Shown: positions 30,695 through 41,811 of the stretch, piece by piece | Position numbering within the stretch: position 1 is the stretch's first letter | Layout of the letters: every line of letters begins with the position of its first letter | DNA from: Lucinisca nassula | Lineage: Eukaryota; Mollusca; Bivalvia; Lucinida; Lucinidae | DNA length: 64,000 bases | Assembly (NCBI GenBank): GCA_963580285.1 | Contig: OY757020.1 | Coordinates: forward strand, 104,349,497 to 104,413,496 | Reading direction: 5' to 3' | Position numbers and translations under genes: made by a program | The notes under the pieces: model-generated | The model's database searches: none | What the model was told of the DNA's origin: nothing | What the model saw: only the letters and a program-made list of their open reading frames with translations

Positions 30695-30811
30695 AAAATA
30701 ACAAAATATATCATTATCTGTTGCTATAAAAAATGGGGTTTACATGGATCATATTTGATGTGAAAATTCAAGTTCCAGAAATAGAAAAGACGTCATTTTA
30801 ACCATTACGAA

Positions 30812-31070
30812 AACATGCTTATACAAATACAGTGTAAATTTTACCGCCGAAAAACAAAAATTTTAAGACGAAAAATTGCGATATTTTTCTTATTTTTGCT
30901 CAAAACAAAGATGATTGACACTCGCTAGGCGGCTCTAACTAGTACCCACAATTTATGTTTTAGAGCAAAATTAAGAAAAATAAGGTTTACTCCTGTAAAC
31001 CCCAGTTTTAACATATATGGAAGTGGGGTTCAAGGGGGTCAAAATTGTATAAGCGTGTTTTCGTGATGAC
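30812..31070. repeat. HP-A element with eroded core
   Basis: ATTACGAAAACATGC end. The core is reduced (GACACTCGCTAGGCGGCTCTAACTAGTACCC). Small hairpin and GCGTGTTTTCGTGATG end intact. Confidence 0.75.
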
Positions 31071-31553
31071 AAGCTTTTCGCCATCTTCATCGGCATATTA
31101 TTGGCAGTCGATACAAGATAAATAACACATATTCAAATCAAATAATAAAAAAAATGGCAATACGTATCAGAAAAAAAAAAGTTTTTCTTTTTTTTTGTTA
31201 AGCAACTTACGAAGGAAAGCATTAATGCTCATACGGATTTTGAACAGCCCATGCACGCGATGTGAATAAGTCTTGAAAAGGTTGGGAAAACATCAAAAAT
31301 CAAGTGTTGACTTACACGTTATAGATTTTCATTTCCTCTTGCGTATACTATACAATAGTAAAGTACAAAATGAGGAAATTTTGCGTATAAAGACACTTAA
31401 ACAAAACTGAATATCGATGAAGTGAATAACCTTGTGACATATAATGTATCCAGGTTCATACGTGCAGGCTGTCTCACATACAACTCCAGATACAAATCAA
31501 GGTTTTCGCTTGTTTTGTTTTGATTGAAGGTATGGGAATACTTTACGTTTACA

Positions 31554-32692
31554 ATCAGCCCCGCCCATCTGTGCTTAAAGAAATAGATGGGCTGCATGAT
31601 GCACACTTCCATGCAGTTAGTCCACCCTCATTCTCTTTGAAGCCCGGGCATCTTGAGTCATTGCTGGGTCAGCTTCCATCGCCATATTTTTTGGTTTGTG
31701 ACTTCAATGGTCACAGCGTTCTGTGGGGCTGTGGGGATAGCAACAACAGAGGAGTCTTGTTGAGGATTTTGTTAGGAACGATCTTTGCTTGATGAATGAT
31801 GGCTCTTGTGCTCACCTTCACCCTGCGACAGGTCGTTTGTCTTCTTTTGATCTCTCTTTGTGTCGGCCATCTCTCTTCTTGGACTGTGAATGGTCTGTCC
31901 GCGATAATCTGTGCGGAAGTGGTCGCTTCCCTGTTATAATAGAGAGCGTAAGCGATCTTGTCGGAATGGCAAGGCGAATTGGATCGTGCAATTGATAACA
32001 AACTCCGTGCTATTAAACCTGGCGTCGGAACAAAATGCTCTCCTCCACAGTTTTCCAGGAAAAAGGATGTGGTATTAACGCGTTTGCGCATTGGCCATAT
32101 TAGAGTTACTCACTCTTATATTTTAAATGGTGATGATCGGCTGTAGTCAGCCTTTCACTATTCAACATATCTTAATTGACTGTGTTGACTTTTCATTCAA
32201 AGCTGACACTTTGCAACAATTGTTCAAGATGCACCTGTTGATAATATTATTAAATTCTTAAAGAGAAATTGAATTTTTTCGTATGATTTAACTGTTTCAG
32301 ATTTTTATACATTATCATTCTGACTTTTTTTACTTTTGATATCCTCTTAATTCTTCATGCCGTTTAACCATTAACCGCTTGACGCTTATGACCCATAAAG
32401 AGTGTTGACGATTCGTTAAATACGAAATCATCCTCATCATCCTTCCACGCAGACCTGAAACCGACCACTCACGAGCACTGGTATCTAAGCCTGCCCAGGC
32501 AAAGCGGTACGAGTCGGACCGTCCATGCTTATAAACCCTATTGGTTTAATTGGGCAACAGGGCTTGAGATCTCATTTCATCTCAATGTCGGATGAAAGTC
32601 CCACAAAAATGAAAGCAACGTCTCCAAAATGACCTATACAGTGTTGACGGGAACGCTTAACCTCTAATCAAACAAACAAACATACACTTACA
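31554..32692 (+). repeat. SINE S3, interrupted by LINE-3
   Basis: The 5' segment (CCCCGCCCATCTGTGC..ATGGGCTGCATGATG) and 3' segment (AGACCTGAAACCGACCACTC to ACGCTTAACCTCTAATC) are one S3, split by LINE-3 with target duplication CTTCCAYGCAG at 31606-31616 and 32442-32452. Confidence 0.85.
31617..32441 (+). mobile_element. LINE-3: internally deleted I/Nimb-type non-LTR retrotransposon
   Basis: Contains the AP-endonuclease part (SPYFLVCDFNGHSVLWG with the catalytic-type DFN; then NDGSCAHLHPATGRLSSFDL, SLCRPSLFLDCEWSV) up to about 31970. It jumps to the C-terminal end of the ORF (EVVL-like VVLTRLRIGHIRVTHSYIL, about 32060-32130); almost all the RT is missing. The 3' UTR ends AGTGTTGACGATTCGTTAAATA and (ATC)n. 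Clade assignment is from protein style, from memory. The 3' end resembles the SINE 3' ends nearby. Confidence 0.75.
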
Positions 32693-32704
32693 TTTTAATT
32701 CCGC

Positions 32705-32883
32705 TGTTTCAAGGAGGGCAGATGTCAGTTTCTGGCGAAATAATGTGCACTGTACTGGTTAACCGCTTACGTATAAGCCTGGCCAGGAAAAGTGTGGATA
32801 GGTAAACTAACCGGGTCAAACATGACTTAAATAGTGTTGACTGGATCGTTAAACTCCAATACATACACACAAACAAACAAACA
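32705..32883 (+). repeat. SINE S2, 5'-truncated
   Basis: Body and 3' end (GGATCGTTAAACTCCAATAC, then (CAAA)n). Confidence 0.8.
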
Positions 32884-33063
32884 ATTACGTTTTCAAAGAC
32901 TTGAAGAGCGAAAACCGAATCAAATTACATGTATCTTTATTAGTCTCGGAGATATTGCAATTTGAAGTTTGAAATATTTGATGAAAAACTGCCCCATTAA
33001 TATTCAAGAGGTATTCTATGATGTCATAGGGGTACATTATTTTTTCAACACTTTTTTAAATAT

Positions 33064-34342
33064 GTGCTGTGTTTGCCGGGACTTGTCCATCATCCGTTTT
33101 GGTTTCAGAACTTTGGGGTTGAGACACACTGATGAAGATTAAATATTAGAAAGGCGTCTGTGTCCCTAAATTTGGTAAAGTTACGCCTTAATTGCAACCA
33201 CTGGGTCGGTATCTCTGCTGATGGATGATTCGTTCGTCCCCGAGGGTATCATCAGCTCAGTATCAGTTCCTCGGTGCTGAGGTTGATACTGCGGTGTTGA
33301 CGTCAGTACTCAGGTACTGATTTAAATAACTATATTACATCTTTAATTTTTGCAGCATAAAATTCTATTTTTTCTAAAACTAAGACTGACTTGTCAGGTG
33401 AGACATGTGTCTTAGCGGATTTGGTTGCCACTTTTTGTTATATTTTAAAATTTTGCAAGTTTCGTTTCTTTGGACATCTCCGTCCTGATGCCCGGGACTT
33501 CCGTGGAGCGTGGGCCATGTTTGCTGATGTTGGCTCGGTGGGGGACGCGTATTAGTCCTGATGTAGGCGTCTCTTGCATGATGCCTCCAGTTGACCTGTC
33601 TCATGATCTGCGTAGGTCGGCGTGTGCTCGGAGGGGTAGTGCTGTGTTTGCCGGGACTTGTCCATCAACCGTTTTGGTTTCAGAACTTTGGGGTTGAGAC
33701 ACACTGATGAAGATTAAATATCAGAAAGGCCTCTGTGTCACTAAATTTGGTATAGTTACGCCTTAATTGCAACCACTGGGTCGGTATCTCTGCTGGTGGA
33801 TGATTCGATGGTCCCCGAGGGTATCATCAGCTCAGTATCAGTTCCTCAGTGCTGAGGTTGATACTGCGGTGTTGACGTCAGTTCTCAGGTACTGATTAAA
33901 ACAACTGTATTATATCTTCAATTTTTGCAGCAAAAATTCTAATTTTTCTAAAACTAAGACTGACTTGTCAGATGAGACATGTATCTTAGCTGATTTGGTT
34001 GCCACTTTTGGTTATATTTTAAATTTTTGCAAGTCTCGCTACTTTAGACATCTCCTTCCTGATGCCCAGGACTTCCGTGGAGCGTGGGCCATGTTTGCTG
34101 ATGTTGGCTCGGTGGGGGACGCCTATGAGTCCTAATGTAGGCGTCTCTTGCCTGATGCCTCCAGTTGACCTGTCTCATGTTCTGCGTCGGTCGGTGTGTG
34201 CTCGGAGGGGTAGTGCTGTGTTTGCCGGGACTTGTCCATCATCCGTTTTGGTTTCAGAACTTTGGGGTTGAGACACACTGATGAAGATTAAATATCAGAA
34301 AGGTCTCTGTGTCACTAAATTTGGTATAGTTACGCCTTAATA
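33064..34342. repeat. 575-bp tandem repeat, 2.2 copies, from an RT element 3' region
   Basis: GTGCTGTGTTTGCCGGGACTT recurs at 33064, 33639 and 34213, giving 575- and 574-bp periods at high similarity. Each unit includes a coding-like stretch (LARWG..VSCMMPPVDLSH), then TTGAGACACACTGATGAAG and TGAGGTTGATACTGCGGTG. It resembles the 3' region that follows the decayed RT at 36950-37540 in related mollusc elements (from memory). Confidence 0.75.
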
Positions 34343-34371
34343 CTTTGAGTTTTATAGTTTTCTGGAATTGT

Positions 34372-34663
34372 ATAACCATCTATTTGTATTATTGAAACTA
34401 ATCGCAATTGATATCTTTACGACTATACCGCCGCAAAAATCAAATTTTAAGAAAAATTGTAATATTTGTCTTATTTCCGCTCAAAATATAGATTGTGGGT
34501 ACAGGTTTGAACCGCCTCATCGAGGCGGTTCTGACGAGTACCCAGAATATATTATTTTGTGCCAAAAAAGAGAAATACGGTTTATCCTGCAAAACCCCCA
34601 GTTTTACTATATAAAATGGGTTCAAGGGGGGTGGGTCATAATTATATAGTGTGTTTTCGCGAT
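34372..34663. repeat. HP-A element
   Basis: Left end eroded. Arm TTTTAAGAAAAATTGTAATA, core GGGTACAGGTTTGAACCGCC with tip CTCATCGAG, small hairpin, end ATATAGTGTGTTTTCGCGATG. Confidence 0.75.
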
Positions 34664-34765
34664 GTCTATATCAGTTTCCTTCCATTTTCAATCGCAAGCC
34701 TTAAATTCAGAATTTAAATCATTTATCAAAATCAAAAGAAAATTAAACAATTTAAAAATGAAAAT

Positions 34766-34967
34766 TGCATCTCAAGCCTACTATCCATGCAAACCAATTT
34801 GGTTTATATGCAGGGGGGGGGGGGGGGGGGGGGCGGTCCGACTCGCACCATTTTTCCTGTGCAGACTGGTAAACAGTTTACCATTACTCATGAGCGGTGG
34901 GTTTCGGCTCTGCGTGGAAGCGCCATGCAGCCCAATCTATTTATCCAAGATCCGATGGGCGGGGGCA
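34766..34967 (-). repeat. SINE S3, 3'-truncated
   Basis: The head half of a minus-strand copy with a G-run inserted at about 34813-34833 and a short deletion. Confidence 0.75.
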
Positions 34968-35002
34968 AAATTATCCCAAATACATCACGTGAACAAGTTT
35001 TG

Positions 35003-35299
35003 TTGTTTGTTTGATTTGAGCTTTAACGTCCCCGTCAACACTGTAAAGGTCATTTTGGAGACGTCGCTTCCAATTTTGTGGGAATTTTACCCGACACTAG
35101 ATGAAATGACATCATTAGCCCTGCCGCCCAATGAAACCAATAGGGTTTATAAGCATCGACGGTCTGACCCGCACCACTTTGCCTGGGCAGACTTAGATTC
35201 TCTAAGCGGTTAACCATTACTCGTGTGCGGGTCGGTTTCAGCTCTGCGTGGAAGCATCATGTAGCCAATCGATTTCTTCAAGCCCCGATGGGCGAGGGC
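35003..35299 (-). repeat. SINE S3, full length, within 30-bp direct repeats
   Basis: Complete copy. AATTATCCCAAATACATCAC.. (30 bases) occurs on both sides at 34969-34998 and 35302-35331, about twice the length of other target duplications in this window. Confidence 0.85.
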
Positions 35300-35313
35300 C
35301 CAATTATCCCAAA

Positions 35314-35470
35314 TACATCACGTGAACAAGTCCGTGAAATTAAGACCCCCCCCTAAACCCCACTTTATATAGAGAAAACTGGGGTCTACGGGGGTATACT
35401 CTATTTTTCTTATTTCTGCCCGAAGACTTGGGTTGTAGGTACTCGTTAGAACCGCCTCACTGAGCTGGTA
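35314..35470. repeat. HP-B element, right half only
   Basis: ATCACGTGAACAAGTCCGTG end, C-run, small hairpin, spacer, and a core that breaks off after GAACCGCCTCACTGAGCTGG. The end piece also lies beyond S3 at 34983-34998. Confidence 0.75.
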
Positions 35471-36940
35471 TTTGTACTGCTTTGTATCTAAGCAGACCAA
35501 ACAAAGTTAATTAAAACACTAGCAACGTACTAAGGACGTATTTTTTATGCATCATATGTGAGAAAAGAAGTTGTACCATAGATTTGGCCAGGGTCAAAGG
35601 TCATTTAAGTACAAATGTTCTTTAAATATGCATCAATATATATTGTACAAAGGGTTGTCTAGTATGTCAAACGAAACAAAGCCAAATGAGTTGCCATTTC
35701 CTTATCTAGGAAGCATAAAACCCACACATTATACAAATAGCATAATGGCCAACCAAATCGGCCTTAGGTCAAAGGTCATTTAAGTGCATATTTGGCAAAA
35801 AATGTTTATTTTGGAAAATACGTTGTTCATTCACATGCCATCCATTATTATATGTTACATTCCAAATCGTCTTCAGAGTTCTTACTTAACGCCAAAAGGA
35901 TATAGTATATGAAGATATATCTAATAACAACACAAGTGGGTCATCATCAAGGGTCACGTGCAGCTACTGTAAAACACTTATATTTGGCGGTCATTTTATT
36001 TTGGCGCTATTTGCAGTCAAGGACAAAAAAATGCCAAACTAATAATTCGCCTATAAAGCTCAAAGAGTGCAAGAGAAGAACCTTTATTCTACACATCAGA
36101 AATACAATGCGTCAATAGGTCATAGGCATCTCGGCGACAAAAGAAAATTGTATTTACTTCTTAGAAGTCGAAATAAAGAAACACAATGTTCTAGTTATAA
36201 GACAGCTCAAAACGGCTGAATGAAAACAAACACACATTGAGATTATTGTCAAAATTGTGTATATAATTGGTAATTGATTGCCGGCTTTAACTGTGAGGTC
36301 AATAGGAAGATAAGAGGAAAGTGACACACCTCCAGACAGTCATTTGGATTATCAAGGTAGCACATTGGGTTAATCATGCGGTGAGCACAAAAATTTAAAT
36401 AATTACGACAGTTTTTGCATGACGCTGTTGATGATCAACTACGATTTTTTGTCATCTTACATGGCTTTCGAGATTCGACCGATTTTTGTTCTTCGGAAAT
36501 CGAAAAGTCCGCCAAAATACATATCCGCGAAAAGGTCTACTCATAAAAAGCGCCAGAATTTGCTGCCGCTTGATGTAAGTTTTAACAGTATTCAAAGTTT
36601 GTATTTTACAAGCTGCCACTTCATTTTAAGAGTCATTTAGATCACTACAATGTGAAGGGTAACAGCTAATATGTATTCGCGTTTGCGCCTATATGATTTA
36701 ATGATTTTACTTCAACATTGACAAGTCTATGCAATGCAAACCAAATAGAGGTTTCTCCGATATCACTGATACGAGCTTTCTTTCGCATAATCTGAAATGA
36801 TAGACATAGTCATATATTTTAACTTCATACCTCGACTTCTAGATATTTGGGTGGTTTATTAAATATTAACAATACCTATTTCGATGGTTTGATCAGTCAG
36901 ACTTACCCCTGAACTTCAATTAAATAAAGCAAATTCTTCT
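35471..36940. other. Long interval with few recognised repeats
   Basis: Contains two GGTCAAAGGTCATTTAAGT motifs (about 35593 and 35767) and TTTGGCGGTCATTTTATTTTGG. A frame at 36419-36590 ends at a GTAAGT donor-like site but has no recognisable domain. No gene is supported; this is the least repetitive stretch in the window. Confidence 0.45.
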
Positions 36941-36949
36941 GATACCGAG

Positions 36950-37540
36950 ACCCCGTTTTAAGATTTACATCTGTATATTGTAGATGGGTTTGTTTCCTAA
37001 AAAAATATGATAAACGCGATGATTTTGATTTCGGGATTGTTAATTTTTCTTTGTTAGATGGTGATGTTCCTCGTGCGGCATCCTATGGCGTTTAGATTTC
37101 GCAATTAATTCGATTTGCCAGAGTGTCTAATCATGTAACTGACTTCAACACTCGAAATAAATTGTTAACTGCTAAACTTCTTAATCAGGGCTATCGGTAT
37201 CATAAACTACGGAAAGCCTTTTCAAAATTTTAAAGACGTCATTCCGATTAAATTTAAAATTCAATGCTGGACTTGAATCTCTTCTGCAACAAGGTCTATC
37301 AGAACCCGAATTTCATGGTGACTTAGTATATAAATTCAGAAAAAAAAATAAATTTAATTGCAATGACTTCAGCGCCCAATTTCGTAAAATCATTCTTCGA
37401 TATAAAAAGATTGGGTACAACATAAATGTTATACAGCAGACTGCATGCATGGTAGTTAACCCAATCACAGTTGACAACTTTGCTTCCCTCTTTAATTGCA
37501 AGACGGTGGGTCAGGCCTTAAATGGTATGACGGTCCCAGC
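36950..37540 (+). pseudogene. Decayed reverse-transcriptase C-terminal domain, unclassified element
   Basis: In shifting frames the sequence reads DGFVS, FDFGIVNFSLLDGDVPRAAS, YGV-stop-ISQLIRFARVSNHV, FNTRNKLLTAKLLNQGYRYH, KLRKAFSKF, then NAGLESLLQQGLSEPEF, QFRKIILRYKKIGYNINVI, QQTACMVVNPITVDNFASLF. This YGVYISQLIRFAR-type thumb and C-terminal region belongs to a retroelement RT family common in aquatic invertebrates (from memory). Stops and frameshifts make it non-functional, and no palm domain is present upstream. Confidence 0.7.
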
Positions 37541-38177
37541 GTAAAGGCTTACTGAGAATTAGAGAGAATTTAGTTTTATGTAATATTGGTTGGTGCCTGA
37601 TGCTCTGTCTCTGGTCGGGCCTATTGGAGTATAACTTTTGGTTTTATTTTGCTCCAGCATTTTAGTGGTTTCTTGCTGTACAAGTCCGCACCGTTGTTTC
37701 ATCTCTGTTTTGATTTTTGTGTAATCGGAGATGTTGCACTGATGATTTAGGAGGCTTTCATGTGGACTGAACAAATGATTTGTCTAAATCACGACGGAAG
37801 TAAGGGCGAGGATCGCAGCTGCATAAAATCGATTTAAGGCCCTCCCCCAGTGGAATTCGCTTCACTGACCGCTCCCAGGCCGTTCTTCTGTCGTTGTTTA
37901 TTTTTGTTTGGGTGTGAGTATTGCTTATATTATTTTGTTTTGGATAGCCAATTGGCCATTTTGTGGGAAAGTAACTGTCCTTTTGTCTTTCCATATTGAT
38001 GTTTCCATTAGGGTCTAGCCATTTCATTTTAGTGTATCGTTCCCTTTGGTGCCATTGATAGGAGCTGTGGGTTAATTGTATCGATTCCTGACCATTGCCT
38101 CCACTTCTATTTTATAACAGAAGTCACTAACTGTCTGACAGCCATCTTGGATGCCAACTTAAGGAATCTGTCTTTAA
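37541..38177. other. Probable 3' flank of the RT element
   Basis: Follows the RT remnant directly; T-rich with broken frames on the plus strand. No domain recognised; its end is not defined. Confidence 0.4.
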
Positions 38178-38625
38178 CAATCAAATACACGCAAGAAATG
38201 TATATTTTATTTTTTTGATAATAAATACTTGTCATCAACACATCCTTTTGCTAAATATGACAAAATGTTATTAGAAAATATGCATTTTTACGAGTTTTGT
38301 ACTTAAATAACCCCCGGTCCTATAAGACAAACATACTTTGAGGGTATATTTAAAATAATTTTTCCATTGTTCACTGCACCTGAATAATTTATGGTGATTT
38401 TAAGCAACCCATTTCCCCATATATGTGTTAAAAGAGATTATGAGTAGTTTCGTGTTTATATTGCACTCATTTGACCTTTGATCTTCTTCTAAGCCTCAGA
38501 CGCATTTCCAGACGTGGCACCTACCCCTATGATTGTTGCCACACATCAAGGATTACATTAAGCATCGGTGCCATACTCTTCTCAATTTTGTCATCAAAAG
38601 TAAAAATATCAATCTTTTTGCACCT
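38178..38625 (+). repeat. 450-bp direct repeat, copy 1
   Basis: AATCAAATACACGCAAGAAATG to AAAGTAAAAATATCAATCTTTTT. Matches 39148-39830 (less the S4 insertion) with scattered substitutions. Confidence 0.8.
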
Positions 38626-39147
38626 GCTTAGTCACGCATAAAGGATGTTTTTATGTGTTATTAATTGGTTTATCTATTATTGCCAGTTATCCGAGATGCG
38701 ACATTTTAATTAAGGGGATAAGGTTAAAGTTTGATTTTTAATTTTCTTATACAAAGAAAGTGTTAAAATCGGTCCTGCTCATAATAGGGTCACAGTTTAG
38801 TTGAAACTATTTATGATTGTTAAACCATTTTATATCGCCTTTTCTGTTTTAGAAATGGCACAGTGCAGTATTCTGTCTATGTTGTAAAAGACAAATCATG
38901 ACACAAACAAAGCGGCCTGGCAACTGGGTTCAGTCAGATGGGGGGTACTGACTAACAAAACCTGTTGTCGGACAGGCTAGCCAAACGGAAGTCGCGATTT
39001 GACTTAGTTGCGCAAAGGCAATGTTTCAGACCCATAACAGAAACAAAGTCACAAAGAAAGAATCCAGTGCTATATCAATATAGGGGATCATCAATGATTC
39101 AAGTCTGTAACATAACCCATACCCATATAAACAAGCAGATTTTCTAA
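38626..39147. other. Spacer between direct repeats, no gene recognised
   Basis: A 60-codon frame at 38965-39147 has no recognisable domain. Nothing else is seen. Confidence 0.4.
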
Positions 39148-39830
39148 TCAAATACACGTAACAAATGCATTTTTAATATTTTGATAATAAATACTGGTCA
39201 TCAACACATCCTTATGCTAAATATGACAAAATTTGATTAGAAAACATCCATTTTTCACGAGTTTTGCACTTAAATGACCCCTGACCTAGAAGACTGACAT
39301 ACTTTGAGGGTACGTTTAAAATAATTTTCCATTGTTCACTGCACCTAAATAGTTTATGTTGATTTTAAACAAACATTTTCCCCAAATGTATGTTTAGAGA
39401 GTTATAAGTAGTTACATGTTTATTTTTCACTCATTTGACCTTTGACCTATTTCTGCGCCTCAGACGCATTTCTAGACGTGGCATCCACCCCTATGATTGT
39501 TGACACACATCAAGGATTACATTTAGCATGGGTGCCATACTCTACTCAATTTTGCCATCAAAAGTAAAGATTTTTTTTTTTTGGTTTGGGTTTTACGGCC
39601 CTTTCAAGAATATTTCACTCATGTCGAGCCGATCGTTAATCAGAGGAGGGCGAAAACCGGAGTAGCCGGAGAAAAACCACCTGACCTTCCGTTGCAGAAC
39701 TTGGCGTCTCACACGTGGCCCGAGCGAGGCTCGAACCTACGGTGGTGAGAGACCTAATGACTAAGAGTCAGCGCTCTTATCCACTAGGCCACGGAGGCCC
39801 TCAAAAGTAAAGATATCAATCTTTTTGGGG
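39148..39830 (+). repeat. 450-bp direct repeat, copy 2, interrupted by S4
   Basis: AATCAAATACACGTAACAAATG to AAAGATATCAATCTTTTTGG. Interrupted at 39571-39800 by S4, with a target duplication. Confidence 0.8.
39571..39800 (-). repeat. SINE S4, full length, tRNA-derived
   Basis: Minus strand: tRNA-like head GGCCTCCGTGGCCTAGTGG, ending GGTTCGAGCCTCGCTCGGG (B box), then ACGTGTGAGACGCC and a body ending in GGCCGTAAAACCCAAACC. 13-base target duplication TCAAAAGTAAAGA at 39558-39570 and 39801-39813. Confidence 0.9.
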
Positions 39831-39837
39831 ATTGGAT

Positions 39838-39944
39838 GGCCAACTATAAGCGGTATACCAGTACTCTTGTGCGGCCAGTTTCAGTTCTGCGTGGAAGCAT
39901 CATGCAGCCCAATCTATTTTATCAAGCCCCGATGGGCGGGGGCA
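39838..39944 (-). repeat. SINE S3, head fragment
   Basis: TAAGCGGTATACCAGTACTC to the CCCCGATGGGCGGGGGC head. It abuts the 145-bp array directly. Confidence 0.75.
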
Positions 39945-41238
39945 ATATGGTTTAAAGGTGGACATCTGTACATTTTCTGGAATATTTGGCATTTTTTGAA
40001 GTGGAAGGGGTTGGGCATGGCACCGGCACATCCCGGGTGTCCCCCCAGGTTGGTGTCACTGAATGCGACTTATCATAAGGAACGAGAATATATATGGTTT
40101 AAAGGTGGGGATCTGTAAGGTTTCTGGGATATTGGGTCTTTTATGAAGTGGAGCGGGCGGGGCATGTCCCCGGCACATCTGGGGGGACCCTAGGTTGGTG
40201 TCACTTAATGCATCTTATCATAAGGAATAAGAACATATATGGTTGAGGGGTGGGGATCTGTAAGTTTATTGAATATTTGGCTTTTTATGAAGTGGAGGGG
40301 TTGGGCATGGCCCCGGTACATCCCAGGTGTCCCCTAGGTTGGTGTCACTGAACGTGACTTATCATAAGGAACAAGAATATATATGGTTTAGGGGTGGGGA
40401 TCTGTAAGGTTTCTTGGATATTGGGCTTCTATAAAATGGAGGGGGGTGGGGAACGATCCCGGCACATCCCGGGGGACCCCCAGGTTGGTGTCACTGAGTG
40501 CGTCTTATCATAAGGAACAAGAATATATATGGTTTAGGGTTGGGGATCTGAATGACATAAAAGCAAATGGCTGAGAGAAGCTTACTCAAGGAACATTTCT
40601 ATGAAAGTTTTGTCAAAATATCTGCAAAGGCTTGGCAGTTAATGCCATTTGTCAATTTTCCCCATTATAATTCTATGGAAAATCTAAGTTGCCATAGCAA
40701 TCAAACTAAAGAGCTGAATGTCATAAAAAACACCAAACCTGTAAAGGCAAATATTGTGAATATACTATAAACTCTCAGCCTCATAGAGCATACGGTTTCT
40801 GAGGAGATGATTTTTTTTCTATTTTGTTTTCCATTTTGGTTTCCATGGCAACCAATACACATGAGCAGTAGGCCATAAATCATATGGCAGATAGTAAATT
40901 GCCTACGGAACATTTCTATGAAGTTTTGTCAAAATATCTGCAGAGGCTTGGCAATAAATGACATTTTTCATTTTTCCTCATTGTAAGTCTATGGAAACTC
41001 TAAGTTGCCATAGCAACAAAACTAATCAGCCGAATTTCATAAAATACACAAACTTTCAATCCTCCTACCCAAGGATGCTACAGATGAAATTTGGGCCCAA
41101 TGGGCCTAGCGGCTTCAGAGGAGATGTTCTTTGAAAGTGTTGACGTCACACAACATACGACGACGACGACACAGACGCCGACGGACAACTGCCTATCCTA
41201 TAAGCTACCCCGGAGCCTTCGGCTTTGGTGAGCTAAAA
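39945..41238 (+). mobile_element. Helentron-like non-autonomous element 1 with tandem array
   Basis: About four units of 145-150 bp (start ATATATATGGTTTA, with GGGGATCTG, AAGTGGAGGGG, GTTGGTGTCACTGAATGCG, TCTTATCATAAGGAAC) at 39945-40550 are followed by ATCTGCARAGGCTTGGCAG..TCTATGGAAA modules (40600-40720 and 40905-41020). A (GAC)n tract is at 41158-41172, then an end hairpin GAGCCTTCGGCT and TTGGTGAGCTAAAA. Hairpin followed closely by CTAA is a Helitron/Helentron 3' signature. Bivalve pearl elements, a Helentron-derived group, have such tandem cores (from memory). Confidence 0.65.
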
Positions 41239-41811
41239 ATGTTATGGACCGGACACGATTTGCAAATACATACATACACGATTTTGTGATCGACAAACTT
41301 CCTAGGGCAATAACTCAAAAAGTATAAATGAAAAAGTTATAGTTCTAGCGCGTGGACACATTTTGTGACAGACGGAGAGAAGACGCCCGGGGAAAAACAA
41401 TATGTCTCCCCGAAAAGGGGGTGGGGTGAGAGAGACAAATATCTATGACTCAAGAACTAGTTCGAAACAGTCGTGGTAATTGAGCCATCGGTGTTCGAAG
41501 TTTCACTGTAATATTTCGGGTCGATTGTTGTTCATCAGTCAACCCGATGTTACTAAGTACAGAAGTTTCCCGCCTGCTAAAGTCCACGTGACTATTACTG
41601 ACCATGCACAAAATGCGCGTTACGGTTATTTATATCAGCGCTATATTGACCTTGTGAAGTCAGAGCGCGATGTAAAAAGGGGTTTGTTTACTGTAATATC
41701 GGACTGGGCTCGTGAACTGGGACTTAAGCAAACAGTGTGAACCCAGATCAGACACCACAGAACACGGCATCTGATCAGTGTCTACACTGTTTACAGTACA
41801 GGAAGTTAAAG
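41239..41811. other. Interval between Helentron-like elements
   Basis: Contains a TGTCTCCCCGAAAAGGGGG repeat end (about 41401-41420) and a hairpin AACAGTGTGAACCCAGATCAGA (41732-41790) of the MITE E type. An 86-codon frame (41480-41740) has no recognisable domain. Confidence 0.45.

Noticed and set aside
33241..33310. GCTCAGTATCAG / CTGAGGTTGATACTG motifs as a regulatory palindrome
   Set aside because: They are part of the 575-bp retroelement-derived unit and recur with it.
36419..36590. Possible host exon ending at a GTAAGT donor
   Set aside because: No recognisable domain, no partner exon, and donor-like sites are common by chance.
41480..41740. 86-codon open frame
   Set aside because: Composition looks protein-like but no domain is recognised and the end runs into a repeat hairpin.
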